A stretch of 64,000 bases of DNA, taken from positions 434,001 to 498,000 of the forward strand of contig NZ_JAKUCN010000002.1 of the NCBI RefSeq assembly GCF_022808595.1, written 5' to 3'. Position numbers and translations under genes: made by a program. The DNA comes from Microvirga solisilvae (lineage in GTDB: Bacteria > Pseudomonadota > Alphaproteobacteria > Rhizobiales > Beijerinckiaceae). The notes beneath the pieces were generated by a model, which was given only the letters and a program-made list of their open reading frames with translations, was not told the DNA's origin and ran no database searches. Below, piece by piece: positions 43,322 through 52,963 of the stretch (positions within the stretch are counted from its first letter, which is position 1; every line of letters begins with the position of its first letter).

Positions 43322-43385
43322 CGAAGTTTAGGGAGGAAACGCCCAAGAAGGGCAACAACATGGCGACGCCAATCGCCGTGTTGCA
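43296..43385 (-). ncRNA. Candidate small RNA with an anti-Shine-Dalgarno loop
   Basis: About 90 nt with four hairpins in order. SL1: CAACA-C-GGCGA pairs with UCGCC-A-UGUUG. SL2: GCCC-UUCUU-GGGC. SL3: GUUU-CCUCCCU-AAAC, with the CCUCCCU loop complementary to Shine-Dalgarno sequences. SL4: the terminator, GGCCGCUG-GUGA-CAGCGGCC plus U6. A sigma-70-like promoter is placed correctly at 43392-43420. The loop motif recalls the CCUCCUCCC loops of alphaproteobacterial alpha-r14/cuckoo RNAs. The alternative is a regulatory leader of the gene starting at 43196. Confidence 0.6.
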
Positions 43386-43391
43386 CTGCAA

Positions 43392-43420
43392 TAATTAGGA
43401 ACTGCCCATCCCGTTCGCAA
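43392..43420 (-). promoter_or_regulatory. Candidate promoter of the small RNA
   Basis: On the minus strand TTGCGA (43420-43415), 17 bases, TAATTA (43397-43392). Both hexamers are partial matches to consensus, but spacing is ideal and the predicted start (about 43385) coincides with the first hairpin. Confidence 0.4.
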
Positions 43421-43544
43421 GATTAAAAGGTCAGCAAAGCTGCCCATTTTTTCGCCTCTTAAAAAGGCAGGGCCTGTAAGGAGAAATGGAGAGGCCCTAA
43501 GATCAACTGATCAAAATTGATGCAACATTGCTGCAAGGCTCATC

Positions 43545-43958
43545 ATGCCCAAGCTGAACGCCGTCCTCGAAACAGCCCTTTACGTGGATGACCTCACCCG
43601 CGCGAGGGCCTTCTATGAGGGCGATCTCGGATTGCCCGTTCTGTTCGAGAACCCACGCATGTGCGCTTTCGATGTGGGAGGCCGGAGCGTGCTGCTGATC
43701 TTCCTGCGCGGAGGTTCCGCGCAGGACATGCCGACGCCCGGCGGGACGATTCCGGGCCATGACGGCAAGGGGCCGATCCATATGGGCTTCGCTATCAGAC
43801 TTGAAGAGCTTGCCGCCTGGGAGGAGAGGCTGCGCGAGCGCAACATCCCCATCACGAGCAAGGTCACCTGGTCGCGCGGCGGCACGAGCCTCTACTTCCA
43901 TGACCCTGACGGGCATGTTCTGGAGCTGGCAACGCCGGGACTTTGGGCGATCTATTGA
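43545..43958 (+). CDS. VOC family (glyoxalase/bleomycin resistance fold) protein
   Basis: A 137-residue vicinal-oxygen-chelate protein with two beta-alpha-beta-beta-beta modules: LNAVLETALYVDDLTRARAFYEGDLGLPVLF and HMGFAIRLEELAAWEERLRE, ending SLYFHDPDGHVLELATPGLW. The His in GPIHMGF and the Glu in VLELAT are at metal-ligand positions. AAGG precedes the ATG at six bases. Members include glyoxalase I, dioxygenases and resistance proteins; the activity is not predictable here. Confidence 0.85.
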   Translation: MPKLNAVLETALYVDDLTRARAFYEGDLGLPVLFENPRMCAFDVGGRSVLLIFLRGGSAQDMPTPGGTIPGHDGKGPIHMGFAIRLEELAAWEERLRERNIPITSKVTWSRGGTSLYFHDPDGHVLELATPGLWAIY

Positions 43959-43964
43959 TCGCCC

Positions 43965-45599
<1,635 letters not shown>

Positions 45600-45885
45600 T
45601 TATTGCCACTTTCTCGTATCGGCTCTGGGCGGCCTGTTCTTGCTCTTGGTGCGACCTGAAAAGGACCAAAGGCCAATTTAGGGCCGCATGGCTCAGATGC
45701 CACTGCCGAGATGAAGGTAAGATGAAGATCCTAGGCCTGGTATGAGGTCTTCTGCTCCTCCTGTCGGCATGGTTAAGGGTGGGCCTTCCCTTCGGGAGGC
45801 CTGACAATTTGCCCGAGGCAGGACCCTCGTCCCCGAGCGCGACCCGTGCCATAAGGCCGCCGCAACCGCTTTGGGCCTTGAGATT

Positions 45886-47508
45886 ATGATTCGCGTCGAG
45901 AACGTCAGTAAACAAAACAGCCACCGCATCCTCTTCATCGAGGCCTCCGCGACCCTTCAGAGGGGCGAAAAGGTCGGCCTCGTGGGGCCGAACGGCGCCG
46001 GCAAGACGACGCTCTTCCGCATGATCACCAAGGAGGAGCAGCCGGACGAAGGCCAGATCTCCGTCGATCGCGGCGTGACCATCGGCTATTTCAGCCAGGA
46101 TGTCGGCGAGATGGAAGGCCACAGCGCCGTGGCCGAGGTGATGAATGGCGCAGGCCCCGTGAGCGAGGTCGCTGCCGAGCTTAAAACACTCGAAGCGGCC
46201 ATGGCGGATCCGGACCAGGCCGCGAATTTCGACGAGATCATCGCCCGTTACGGCGAGGTGCAGGCGCGCTACGAGGAACTCGACGGCTATTCCCTCGAGG
46301 GCCGCGCCCGCGAGGTGCTGGACGGCCTCGGCTTCAGCCAGGAGATGATGGACGGCGACGTGGGCGGCCTCTCGGGCGGCTGGAAGATGCGCGTGGCGCT
46401 CGGCCGCATCCTGCTCATGCGTCCCGATGCCATGCTGCTCGACGAGCCGAGCAACCATCTCGATCTCGAAAGCCTGATCTGGCTGGAGGAGTTCCTGAAA
46501 GGCTACGAGGGCGCGCTGCTCATGACCTCGCACGACCGCGCCTTCATGAACCGCATCGTCAACAAGATCATCGAGATCGATGGCGGCTCGCTCACCACCT
46601 ACTCCGGCGATTACGAGTTCTACGAGCAGCAGCGCGCGCTCAACGAGAAGCAGCAGCAGGCACAGTTCGAGCGTCAGCAGGCGATGCTCGCCAAGGAAAT
46701 CAAGTTCATCGAGCGTTTCAAGGCCCGTGCCTCGCACGCAGCCCAGGTGCAGAGCCGCGTGAAGAAGCTGGAGAAGATCGAGCGGGTGGAGCCGCCAAAG
46801 CGCCGCCAATCCGTGACTTTCGAGTTCCTGCCCGCGCCGCGCTCCGGCGATGACGTGATCAGCTTGAAGAACGTGCATAAGAGCTACGGCACCCGCACCA
46901 TTTATGAAGGGCTCGACTTCGCCGTCAGCCGCAAGGAGCGCTGGTGCGTGATGGGCGTGAACGGCGCGGGCAAGTCCACGCTCCTGAAGCTCGTTGCAGG
47001 CACCACGGAGCCCAATCAGGGCACGGTGACCATCGGCGCTGGCGTGAAGATGGGCTATTTCGCCCAGCATGCCATGGAGGTGCTCGAAGGCGACCGCACG
47101 GTGTTCGAGTTCCTTGAGGATTCATTTCCGCAGGCCGGACAAGGCTCGCTGCGCACGCTCGCCGGTTGCTTCGGGTTTTCGGGCGACGACGCGGAAAAGA
47201 AGTGCCGTGTGCTCTCCGGCGGCGAGAAGGCGCGTCTGGTGATGGCGAAGATGCTCTACGATCCGCCGAACCTGCTGGTGCTCGACGAGCCGACGAACCA
47301 TCTCGACATGGCCACAAAGGAAATGCTGATCGAGGCCTTGTCGAAATACGAAGGCACCATGCTCTTCGTCTCGCACGATCGTCACTTCCTGGCAGCGTTG
47401 TCCAACCGTGTTCTGGAACTGACGCCGGACGGTATCCATCAATATGGCGGCGGTTATACCGAATACGTGGCCCGCACCGGGCAGGAAGCGCCGGGTCTGC
47501 GACACTGA
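45886..47508 (+). CDS. ABC-F family ATP-binding protein (YbiT-like)
   Basis: A 540-residue soluble protein with two ABC domains and no membrane part, as in ribosome-acting ABC-F factors. Domain 1: GPNGAGKTTLF, LSGGWKMRVALGRIL, MLLDEPSNHLDLESLIWLE. Domain 2: GVNGAGKSTLL, LSGGEKARLVMAKML, LVLDEPTNHLDM. The linker between them is basic and helical (KFIERFKARASHAAQVQSRVKKLEK), the P-site tRNA interaction motif of the family. Of the E. coli paralogues it looks most like YbiT. The frame is open from 45871, but MIRVENVSK at 45886 is the family start. Confidence 0.9.
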   Translation: MIRVENVSKQNSHRILFIEASATLQRGEKVGLVGPNGAGKTTLFRMITKEEQPDEGQISVDRGVTIGYFSQDVGEMEGHSAVAEVMNGAGPVSEVAAELKTLEAAMADPDQAANFDEIIARYGEVQARYEELDGYSLEGRAREVLDGLGFSQEMMDGDVGGLSGGWKMRVALGRILLMRPDAMLLDEPSNHLDLESLIWLEEFLKGYEGALLMTSHDRAFMNRIVNKIIEIDGGSLTTYSGDYEFYEQQRALNEKQQQAQFERQQAMLAKEIKFIERFKARASHAAQVQSRVKKLEKIERVEPPKRRQSVTFEFLPAPRSGDDVISLKNVHKSYGTRTIYEGLDFAVSRKERWCVMGVNGAGKSTLLKLVAGTTEPNQGTVTIGAGVKMGYFAQHAMEVLEGDRTVFEFLEDSFPQAGQGSLRTLAGCFGFSGDDAEKKCRVLSGGEKARLVMAKMLYDPPNLLVLDEPTNHLDMATKEMLIEALSKYEGTMLFVSHDRHFLAALSNRVLELTPDGIHQYGGGYTEYVARTGQEAPGLRH

Positions 47509-47515
47509 TCTGAAA

Positions 47516-47537
47516 GGGCGCTGTGAGCGCCCTTTTT
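47516..47537 (+). terminator. Rho-independent terminator of the ABC-F gene
   Basis: Stem GGGCGCT (47516-47522) and AGCGCCC (47526-47532), loop GTG, then TTTTT. It starts eight bases after the stop. Confidence 0.9.
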
Positions 47538-47554
47538 CTTGATCTCTGCTACGA

Positions 47555-47800
47555 TCAAAAGGCTGTTCTCGTCAGGATCAGGATACTGCCGACAAGGATC
47601 AGTGCAAAGGCGGGCCAGTGCGTCCTTGGACTGAAGGCTCTGGTGCTTTGCCGCGGTTCAAGGCTCGCATCCGTATGAGATGAGCGATCCAGCCGCGCAT
47701 CGCTCAATCGCCCTCCCCAGATCGCCAGCGCCGCGCCATAGATCACGCCGCAGATGATGAGCAGAGCGCCGATCCAGATCAGGAGAATGCTCGCATCCAT
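47555..47800 (-). CDS. Small two-helix membrane protein at the end of the oxidase operon
   Basis: An 81-residue protein with a membrane helix at each end (ILLIWIGALLIICGVIYGAAL and WPAFALILVGSILIL) around a polar middle. GGAGAG stands just before the ATG at 47800 (MDASILLIWIG), preferred over the ATG at 47812. It follows the subunit IV gene by 21 bases on the same strand, so it is probably the last gene of the oxidase operon. No family is recognised; an assembly or accessory role is a guess from position. Confidence 0.6.
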   Translation of the reverse strand: MDASILLIWIGALLIICGVIYGAALAIWGGRLSDARLDRSSHTDASLEPRQSTRAFSPRTHWPAFALILVGSILILTRTAF

Positions 47801-47821
47801 GGCGCTCTCCATGCGCGAAAG

Positions 47822-48169
47822 TCAAAGGCCGGGGACGAAATAGGCGATGCGCGAGAAAAGCGTGTGGTCCGCCTCGAAGACCATGATCGCCACGAAAACG
47901 AGAACGGCGGCCATCGGAACGAGAATGGCATAGACGAGTGACAATCGCTCCCAGGCCATGTGCATGAAGATGGCGACGATCAGCCCCGCCTTCAGCATCA
48001 TGAACAACAGGATCAGGGAATATCGCAGCGCGCCCTGAAGCTGGAAGTAATCGACCGCATAGGAGCAGGCGCTCAAGATGAAGAGCCAGGCCCAGACCAC
48101 GAGATAGAGTTTGATGGGATGCTGCTGTCCCTCGGCGTGGGTGGATGAAGGTGCAGTTGTCTGCGCCAT
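47822..48169 (-). CDS. Cytochrome c oxidase subunit IV family protein
   Basis: A 115-residue membrane protein starting MAQTTAPSSTHAEG. It has three helices: KLYLVVWAWLFILSACSYAVDY, YSLILLFMMLKAGLIVAIFMHM and VYAILVPMAAVLVFVAIMVFE. The FMMLKAGLIVAIFMHM segment is the hallmark of bacterial subunit IV (CyoD/CtaF-like), which stabilises the Cu site in related oxidases. It is 10 bases downstream of the second subunit III gene. The longer open frame to 48310 is antisense-like read-through and is not used. Confidence 0.85.
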   Translation of the reverse strand: MAQTTAPSSTHAEGQQHPIKLYLVVWAWLFILSACSYAVDYFQLQGALRYSLILLFMMLKAGLIVAIFMHMAWERLSLVYAILVPMAAVLVFVAIMVFEADHTLFSRIAYFVPGL

Positions 48170-48179
48170 GAGAAGCCTC

Positions 48180-48902
48180 TTACCAGAGATAGAAGAATGC
48201 GAAGATGAAGACCCACACCAGATCGACGAAGTGCCAGTAGAGACCCATGATCTCCACGGCTTCGTAGCGCCCCTTCCGGCTAGTGAAAAAACCCTTCCGT
48301 TCATTGTCAAAATCGCCGCGCCAGACTTTTCTTGCCGTGATGATGAGAAAGATCACGCCGAAGGTCACGTGGGTGCCGTGAAAGCCGGTGATCATGAAGA
48401 AGGTCGAGCCGAATTGCGCTGCTCCCCAAGGATTGCTCCATGGTCGCACACCTTCATGGATCAACTTGGTCCACTCAAAAGCCTGCATGCCCACGAAGGT
48501 CGCGCCGAGCAAGGCGGTGAGAAGCATCAGGGCTGCGGTCTTCCTGCGGTCGCGGCGATAGGCGAAGTTCACGGCCATCGCCATGGTTCCGCTGCTGCTG
48601 ATGAGCACGAAGGTCATGATGGCGATGAGGATCAGCGGGAGCGTCACGCCGCCGATGGTCAATGCGAAGACCTCGCTGGCATTGGGCCACGGCACTGTGG
48701 TCGACATTCGCGCCGTCATGTAGGCGATGAGGAAACTGCTGAACACGAAAGTGTCGCTGAGCAGGAAGATCCACATCATTGCCTTGCCCCAGGACACGTT
48801 CTTGAACGCACTCCGGTCGGAAGAGAAGTCGGCGGCGATGCTGCGCAGACCCGTATGATCTGAGGCGGTGGTCTCGATGCGTGAGAATGTTTGCTCCGTC
48901 AT
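48180..48902 (-). CDS. coxP: Heme-copper oxidase subunit III (CoxP-like)
   Basis: A 240-residue subunit III. Hallmarks: WGKAMMWIFLLSDTFVFSSFLIAYM, GMQAFEWTKLIHEGV, FFMITGFHGTHVTFGVIFL and YWHFVDLVWVFIFAFFYLW at the end. Subunit III stabilises the catalytic core and does not bind metals. It is the second of two subunit III genes in this operon, matching the coxMNOP order of Bradyrhizobium. The gap to the previous gene is 13 bases. Confidence 0.88.
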   Translation of the reverse strand: MTEQTFSRIETTASDHTGLRSIAADFSSDRSAFKNVSWGKAMMWIFLLSDTFVFSSFLIAYMTARMSTTVPWPNASEVFALTIGGVTLPLILIAIMTFVLISSSGTMAMAVNFAYRRDRRKTAALMLLTALLGATFVGMQAFEWTKLIHEGVRPWSNPWGAAQFGSTFFMITGFHGTHVTFGVIFLIITARKVWRGDFDNERKGFFTSRKGRYEAVEIMGLYWHFVDLVWVFIFAFFYLW

Positions 48903-48915
48903 GCAAGTATTCCCT

Positions 48916-49620
48916 TCAACTCAGAATTTGCCGGCAGATGTCGATGACATTGCCGGCCCATCCGGCGAGGACACTCAGGAGAACAAGCCATACGAGCAGC
49001 ATGAAGTGCCAATAGGTGGCGCAAAGCCCCACGCTGATCTGCAGGCGCTCCGGCGTCGTGCCGCGCCAGGCCCGCAGAATGGTTCTGCCCAGAGCGATCA
49101 GGCCACCGAGCAGATGCAAGCCATGAATGCCGGTCAGCACATAGAAGAAGGCGTTGGCGGAGTTCGAGGCGAGGAGATAGCCCTCCGCATTCAACTGCCG
49201 CCATGCGAGGAGTTGTCCCGACAGAAAGGCCAGGGCCGTCACGCCTGCCGCGAGAAGGCCGAGCTTCAGCGCGTCCTCTTCTCCTTCGCGCGCGGCCTTG
49301 CGCGCGCCTTGGAGCGCGACGCTGCTCAGGATCAGCATGCCCGTGTTGAGCCAGAGGATCGCCGGAAGCGGAACATCCCGCCAATCCGGTAACTGCATCC
49401 TCAATGCATAGGCGCTCAGAAAGAGCGCGAAGAGAGAGCCGACCACGGCAAGGAAGACGGCAAGGCCTGTTCTCGCGGCCGATGACGAGAGGTCGCTCTT
49501 CTCCGTGAAATCGACGGCGACGCCTTGCTCGAGCCATGGCTTCGACAACACGCCTTGCCGCGACAACCACCAGATCGCGACGATGAGAAGGCCGGTCAGG
49601 AAAACGAGGATGCTACCCAT
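48916..49620 (-). CDS. coxO: Heme-copper oxidase subunit III-like protein (CoxO-like)
   Basis: A 234-residue membrane protein starting at the ATG at 49620 (MGSILVFLTGLLIVAIWW), which lies inside the end of the subunit I gene (8-base overlap). The C-terminal half has the subunit III pattern NAFFYVLTGIHGLHLLGGLIALG and CATYWHFMLLVWLVLLSVL. The N-terminal half is more divergent, with a proximal two-helix region and no WEW-type motif. In coxMNOP operons the gene here is CoxO. The long upstream open frame is not used. Confidence 0.82.
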   Translation of the reverse strand: MGSILVFLTGLLIVAIWWLSRQGVLSKPWLEQGVAVDFTEKSDLSSSAARTGLAVFLAVVGSLFALFLSAYALRMQLPDWRDVPLPAILWLNTGMLILSSVALQGARKAAREGEEDALKLGLLAAGVTALAFLSGQLLAWRQLNAEGYLLASNSANAFFYVLTGIHGLHLLGGLIALGRTILRAWRGTTPERLQISVGLCATYWHFMLLVWLVLLSVLAGWAGNVIDICRQILS

Positions 49621-51391
49621 GGGACATTCCCGCTGAAGATTGTGTGCCCGGCTGGTTCTGTGGAATGTAATCTTCGGCGGCGCCAGGCACGCTGTAATCA
49701 TAAGCCCAGCGATAGACGGTAGGGACTTCCTTGCCCCAATTGCCGTGCGGCGGCGGCGTCTCGGGCGTCTGCCATTCGAGCGTGGTCGCCCGCCACGGAT
49801 TGCCTCCGGATGCCCTGCCGTGGCGCAGGCTCCAGAACAGGTTGAACACGAAGAGCAGTTGCACGGCACCGACGATCAGCGCCACGATGGTGATGAAGGC
49901 GTTTAGCGTATGGGCCGAGAGAGGAACGAAAGACATTTCTCCGATCTCATAATAGCGGCGCGGCACGCCCATGAGGCCGAGATAGTGCATGGGAAAGAAA
50001 ATGAGATAAGCGCCGAGGAATGTGACCCAGAAATGGATTTTGCCGAGCGTGTCGTCCAGCATGCGTCCGGTGACTTTCGGATACCAGTGATAGATCGCGC
50101 CGAAGATCACGAGGATGGGCGCGACGCCCATCACCATGTGGAAATGGGCGACGACGAACATCGTGTCAGATAAAGGAACGTCGACAACCACATTGCCGAG
50201 GAAGAGGCCCGTGAGGCCGCCATTCAGGAAGGTGACGATGAAGGCGAGCGCGAACAGCATCGGCACGTTGAGATGGATGTCGCCGCGCCAGAGCGTCAGG
50301 ACCCAGTTATAGACCTTGATCGCCGTGGGAATGGCGATGATGAGCGTGGTCGTGGCGAAGAAGAAGCCGAAATACGGGTTCATTCCGCTTACATACATAT
50401 GGTGCGCCCAGACCACGAAGCTGAGCGCGCCGATGGCGAGAAGCGCCCAGACCATCATGCGATAGCCGAAGATGTTGCGCCGCGCATGGGTGCTGATGAG
50501 GTCGGAAACGATGCCGAAGGCGGGCAGGGCGACGATGTAAACCTCCGGATGGCCGAAGAACCAGAACAGGTGCTGGAAGAGCAGGGGACTGCCGCCGTTG
50601 CGGTCGAGAGTTTGACCCATCTCGACGATCGCCGGCATAAAGAAGCTGGTGCCCAGCGCCCTGTCGAACAGCATCATCACCGCGCCGACGAATAACGCCG
50701 GGAAAGCAAGAAGCGCCATGAAGCTCGCCGTGAAGATGCCCCAAACGGTGAGCGGCATGCGCATCAGCGTCATGCCGCGGGCGCGGCCCTGCAGCACCGT
50801 CACTACGTAGTTCAGGCCGCCCATGGTGAACCCGATGATGAAGACCATCAGCGAGACGAGCATCAGGATAATGCCCCAATCCTGCCCTCCCGGCGTGCCG
50901 GACAGGATGGCCTGCGGCGGATAGAGCGTCCATCCGGCGCCAGTGGGCCCGCCTGGTGCGAAGAAGCTCGCAACGAGGATCAGCACAGCCAGAAAATAGA
51001 TCCAGAAGCTCAGCATGTTGACATAGGGAAACACCATGTCGCGCGCACCGACCATCAGCGGAATGAGATAATTGCCGAAGCCGCCGAGAAAGAGCGCGGT
51101 GAGCACGTAAACCACCATCATCATCCCGTGCATGGTGATGAACTGGTAATAGGCATTCGCATCGATGAAAGTGAAGACGCCCGGAAAGCCGAGCTGCAGG
51201 CGCATCAGCCACGACAGCACGAGGGCAATGAGGCCGACGGAGAGAGCAGTCAGGGAATATTGAATGGCAATGACCTTCGCATCCTGGCTGAAGACGTATT
51301 TCGTGATCCAGCTATGCGGATGATAGAGTTCGACATCCTCGACATCGGCTGCGGGTGCCGGTCCGACATGGCCGAGTGGGACATCAGTCAT
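49613..51391 (-). CDS. coxN: Cytochrome c oxidase subunit I (CoxN-like)
   Basis: A 592-residue catalytic subunit with at least 12 helices. HGMMMVVYVLTALFLGG has the low-spin haem ligand His, LFWFFGHPEVYIVALP the CuB His and the cross-linked Tyr, VWAHHMYVSGM two more CuB His, and VVAHFHMVMGVAP the paired haem ligands. All copper and haem ligands are present, so it should be active in reducing oxygen. GAGGGAG precedes the ATG at 51391 by eight bases; a GTG at 51400 is less likely. The gene lies 57 bases after subunit II. Confidence 0.93.
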   Translation of the reverse strand: MTDVPLGHVGPAPAADVEDVELYHPHSWITKYVFSQDAKVIAIQYSLTALSVGLIALVLSWLMRLQLGFPGVFTFIDANAYYQFITMHGMMMVVYVLTALFLGGFGNYLIPLMVGARDMVFPYVNMLSFWIYFLAVLILVASFFAPGGPTGAGWTLYPPQAILSGTPGGQDWGIILMLVSLMVFIIGFTMGGLNYVVTVLQGRARGMTLMRMPLTVWGIFTASFMALLAFPALFVGAVMMLFDRALGTSFFMPAIVEMGQTLDRNGGSPLLFQHLFWFFGHPEVYIVALPAFGIVSDLISTHARRNIFGYRMMVWALLAIGALSFVVWAHHMYVSGMNPYFGFFFATTTLIIAIPTAIKVYNWVLTLWRGDIHLNVPMLFALAFIVTFLNGGLTGLFLGNVVVDVPLSDTMFVVAHFHMVMGVAPILVIFGAIYHWYPKVTGRMLDDTLGKIHFWVTFLGAYLIFFPMHYLGLMGVPRRYYEIGEMSFVPLSAHTLNAFITIVALIVGAVQLLFVFNLFWSLRHGRASGGNPWRATTLEWQTPETPPPHGNWGKEVPTVYRWAYDYSVPGAAEDYIPQNQPGTQSSAGMSHG

Positions 51392-51448
51392 TGGGATCAC
51401 TCCCTCACCGTTTCCTCTGCCCCGTGATGTGCCGTCTTTGACGGCTTG

Positions 51449-52255
51449 TTATTGAGCCGCAGGCGCGAGGCGCGCGAAGCTCCGCGACGCCTGACCTTCG
51501 AGCCATGCTTGATATTCGCTCTGTTCCTGCACGACGACACTTCCGCGCATCTGCGGATGGCCGACGCCGCAGAGTTCAGCGCACAGAATCTCGAAGGTGC
51601 CGGTTCTCGTGGGCGTGAACCAGATGTAGGAAACCTGGCCCGGCACGAGATCCATCTTGGCCCGCATCTCCGGCACGTAGAAATTATGGATGACGTCGAC
51701 CGAGCGAAGCAGCGCTTTCACGGGCTTGTCCACGGGTAAGCGTAATTCGCCACCTTCGACGATCACGTCGTCCTGACCGTTCGGGTCTTCCTTGCTGATG
51801 CCGAGTGGATTGTCGGGGCTGACGAGGCGTGTGTCCGTAATGCCGAGCTTGCCGTCGGGGCCAGGCAGTCTGAAGCTCCATTGCCATTGCTGGCCGAGGA
51901 TTTCGATGTCGGTAGCGTCCTGCGGAACAGTGATGAACTGCCGCCAGACGAACAATCCCGGCGCGAGCATGGCCGCCACACCGACGCCGGTCACGACAGT
52001 CAGCCACAATTCCAGGCGCTTGCTCTCAGGTTCGTAATGAGCCTGCCGCCCCGGCTGATGGCGAAAGCGATAGATGCAATAGGCCATGAAGAGAATGATT
52101 GCGACGAAGACCGCGCCAGTGATCCAGAAGGTGATGACGATCGTGGTGTCGATATAGCTCCAATTCGAGGCAATGGGCGTCCACCACCAGGGACTCAAAA
52201 GGTGGAAGACCACCGAGCCAAGGGCGATCACAACCAATATCAGCGCTACGGCCAT
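51449..52255 (-). CDS. coxM: Cytochrome c oxidase subunit II (CoxM-like)
   Basis: A 268-residue protein with two N-terminal helices (VALILVVIALGSVVFHLLSP and WITGAVFVAIILFMAYCIYRF) and a periplasmic cupredoxin domain. The CuA site is intact: VDVIHNFYVPEMR gives the first His and CAELCGVGHPQM gives the Cys pair, His and Met. There is no C-terminal haem c domain, so it is not a caa3 enzyme, and the CuA shows it takes electrons from cytochrome c, not quinol. First gene of the oxidase operon. Confidence 0.92.
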   Translation of the reverse strand: MAVALILVVIALGSVVFHLLSPWWWTPIASNWSYIDTTIVITFWITGAVFVAIILFMAYCIYRFRHQPGRQAHYEPESKRLELWLTVVTGVGVAAMLAPGLFVWRQFITVPQDATDIEILGQQWQWSFRLPGPDGKLGITDTRLVSPDNPLGISKEDPNGQDDVIVEGGELRLPVDKPVKALLRSVDVIHNFYVPEMRAKMDLVPGQVSYIWFTPTRTGTFEILCAELCGVGHPQMRGSVVVQEQSEYQAWLEGQASRSFARLAPAAQ

Positions 52256-52599
52256 CCCCGTTCACCCTTGTCCCGAGAGACTGCTGGCATGAAACAGAAG
52301 GCAACAAACTTCGCGGCTGAAGCAGGCTTCAGTCGACACGGCGCAAGGCCGCGATAAACAGCGCGTTTTTCAGGATGATCTTCACGACGATGAGGAAATG
52401 AAGCTCATCCGCGAACTTGTATCAAAATTATACCGAACAGCCGAGTTGGTCAATGATTCCGGAGAGTGCTTGAGGGCAAGCTGATCGTGGTTTCGGAACG
52501 TTCAAGCAAATTTGAGATCGCCTCTGCTTTTCGCTCGACGAATTGGGGGTATTTCTAATCCAACAGACCGCGCCTTGAAGTGCCTATCGGGAGGTGAAA
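52256..52599. other. Divergent intergenic region upstream of the oxidase operon
   Basis: About 340 bases between coxM (minus strand) and a small secreted protein gene (plus strand). The middle is AT-rich. It contains a candidate minus-strand promoter at 52427-52453, described separately. On the plus side only the strong ribosome binding site GGGAGG (52589-52594) is clear. No RNA gene or repeat is recognised. Confidence 0.5.
52427..52453 (-). promoter_or_regulatory. coxM: Candidate promoter of the cox operon
   Basis: On the minus strand TTGACC (52453-52448), 15 bases, perfect TATAAT (52432-52427). The spacer is short by one or two bases. It would give a leader of about 165 bases before coxM. 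Confidence 0.35.
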
Positions 52600-52890
52600 A
52601 TGGTGAAAGGTGCAATCGTATTGACGCTCTCCATGATCGTGACGGGCGCCCAGGCCCAAACGCGCCCTTCGACCCTGAGCATGCCCTGCCAGGCAAGCCG
52701 CCAGCTCGTACTGTCCAGAGGCGCCATCGTCTTGGGAACCGGTGGTTTTACCTATGACCGGTTCGTGCGCGACCAGTCGTTCTGCGACACGACGGAATTC
52801 GCTCAAGCGGCTTATGTGCCGAGCCCCGATGCTCCCCAGTGCTTCGTCGGCTATCGCTGCAAGCAGGGGCCGCGGGAGTGGTGGGACTAG
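52600..52890 (+). CDS. Small secreted cysteine-containing hypothetical protein
   Basis: A 96-residue protein with a Sec signal (VKGAIVLTLSMIVTGAQAQ). The mature part of about 76 residues has four cysteines (PCQASR, FCDTTE, QCFVGY, RCKQGP), enough for two disulfides, and short hydrophobic strands, so a small disulfide-bonded periplasmic protein is likely. GGGAGG stands five bases before the ATG at 52600. I do not recognise the family. YigZ follows on the same strand after 73 bases. Confidence 0.7.
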   Translation: MVKGAIVLTLSMIVTGAQAQTRPSTLSMPCQASRQLVLSRGAIVLGTGGFTYDRFVRDQSFCDTTEFAQAAYVPSPDAPQCFVGYRCKQGPREWWD

Positions 52891-52963
52891 CTCTCCCCAT
52901 ATTCATGGGCATGCCTGAGAGCGGCCGGTTGCGTGAAGCGTTCTCCACGAGCTATGTGGGCTC

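Noticed and set aside
43290..43360. 30-codon hydrophobic frame (MLLPFLGVSSLNFGPLV...) within the small RNA candidate
   Set aside because: It runs through the terminator stem and the hairpin loops, so RNA structure explains the sequence better; no ribosome binding site precedes it.
45783..45802. TTCG-loop hairpin GGCCTTCCC/GGGAGGCC between pgm and the ABC-F gene
   Set aside because: The stem has a bulge and no T-run follows on either strand; its function cannot be supported.
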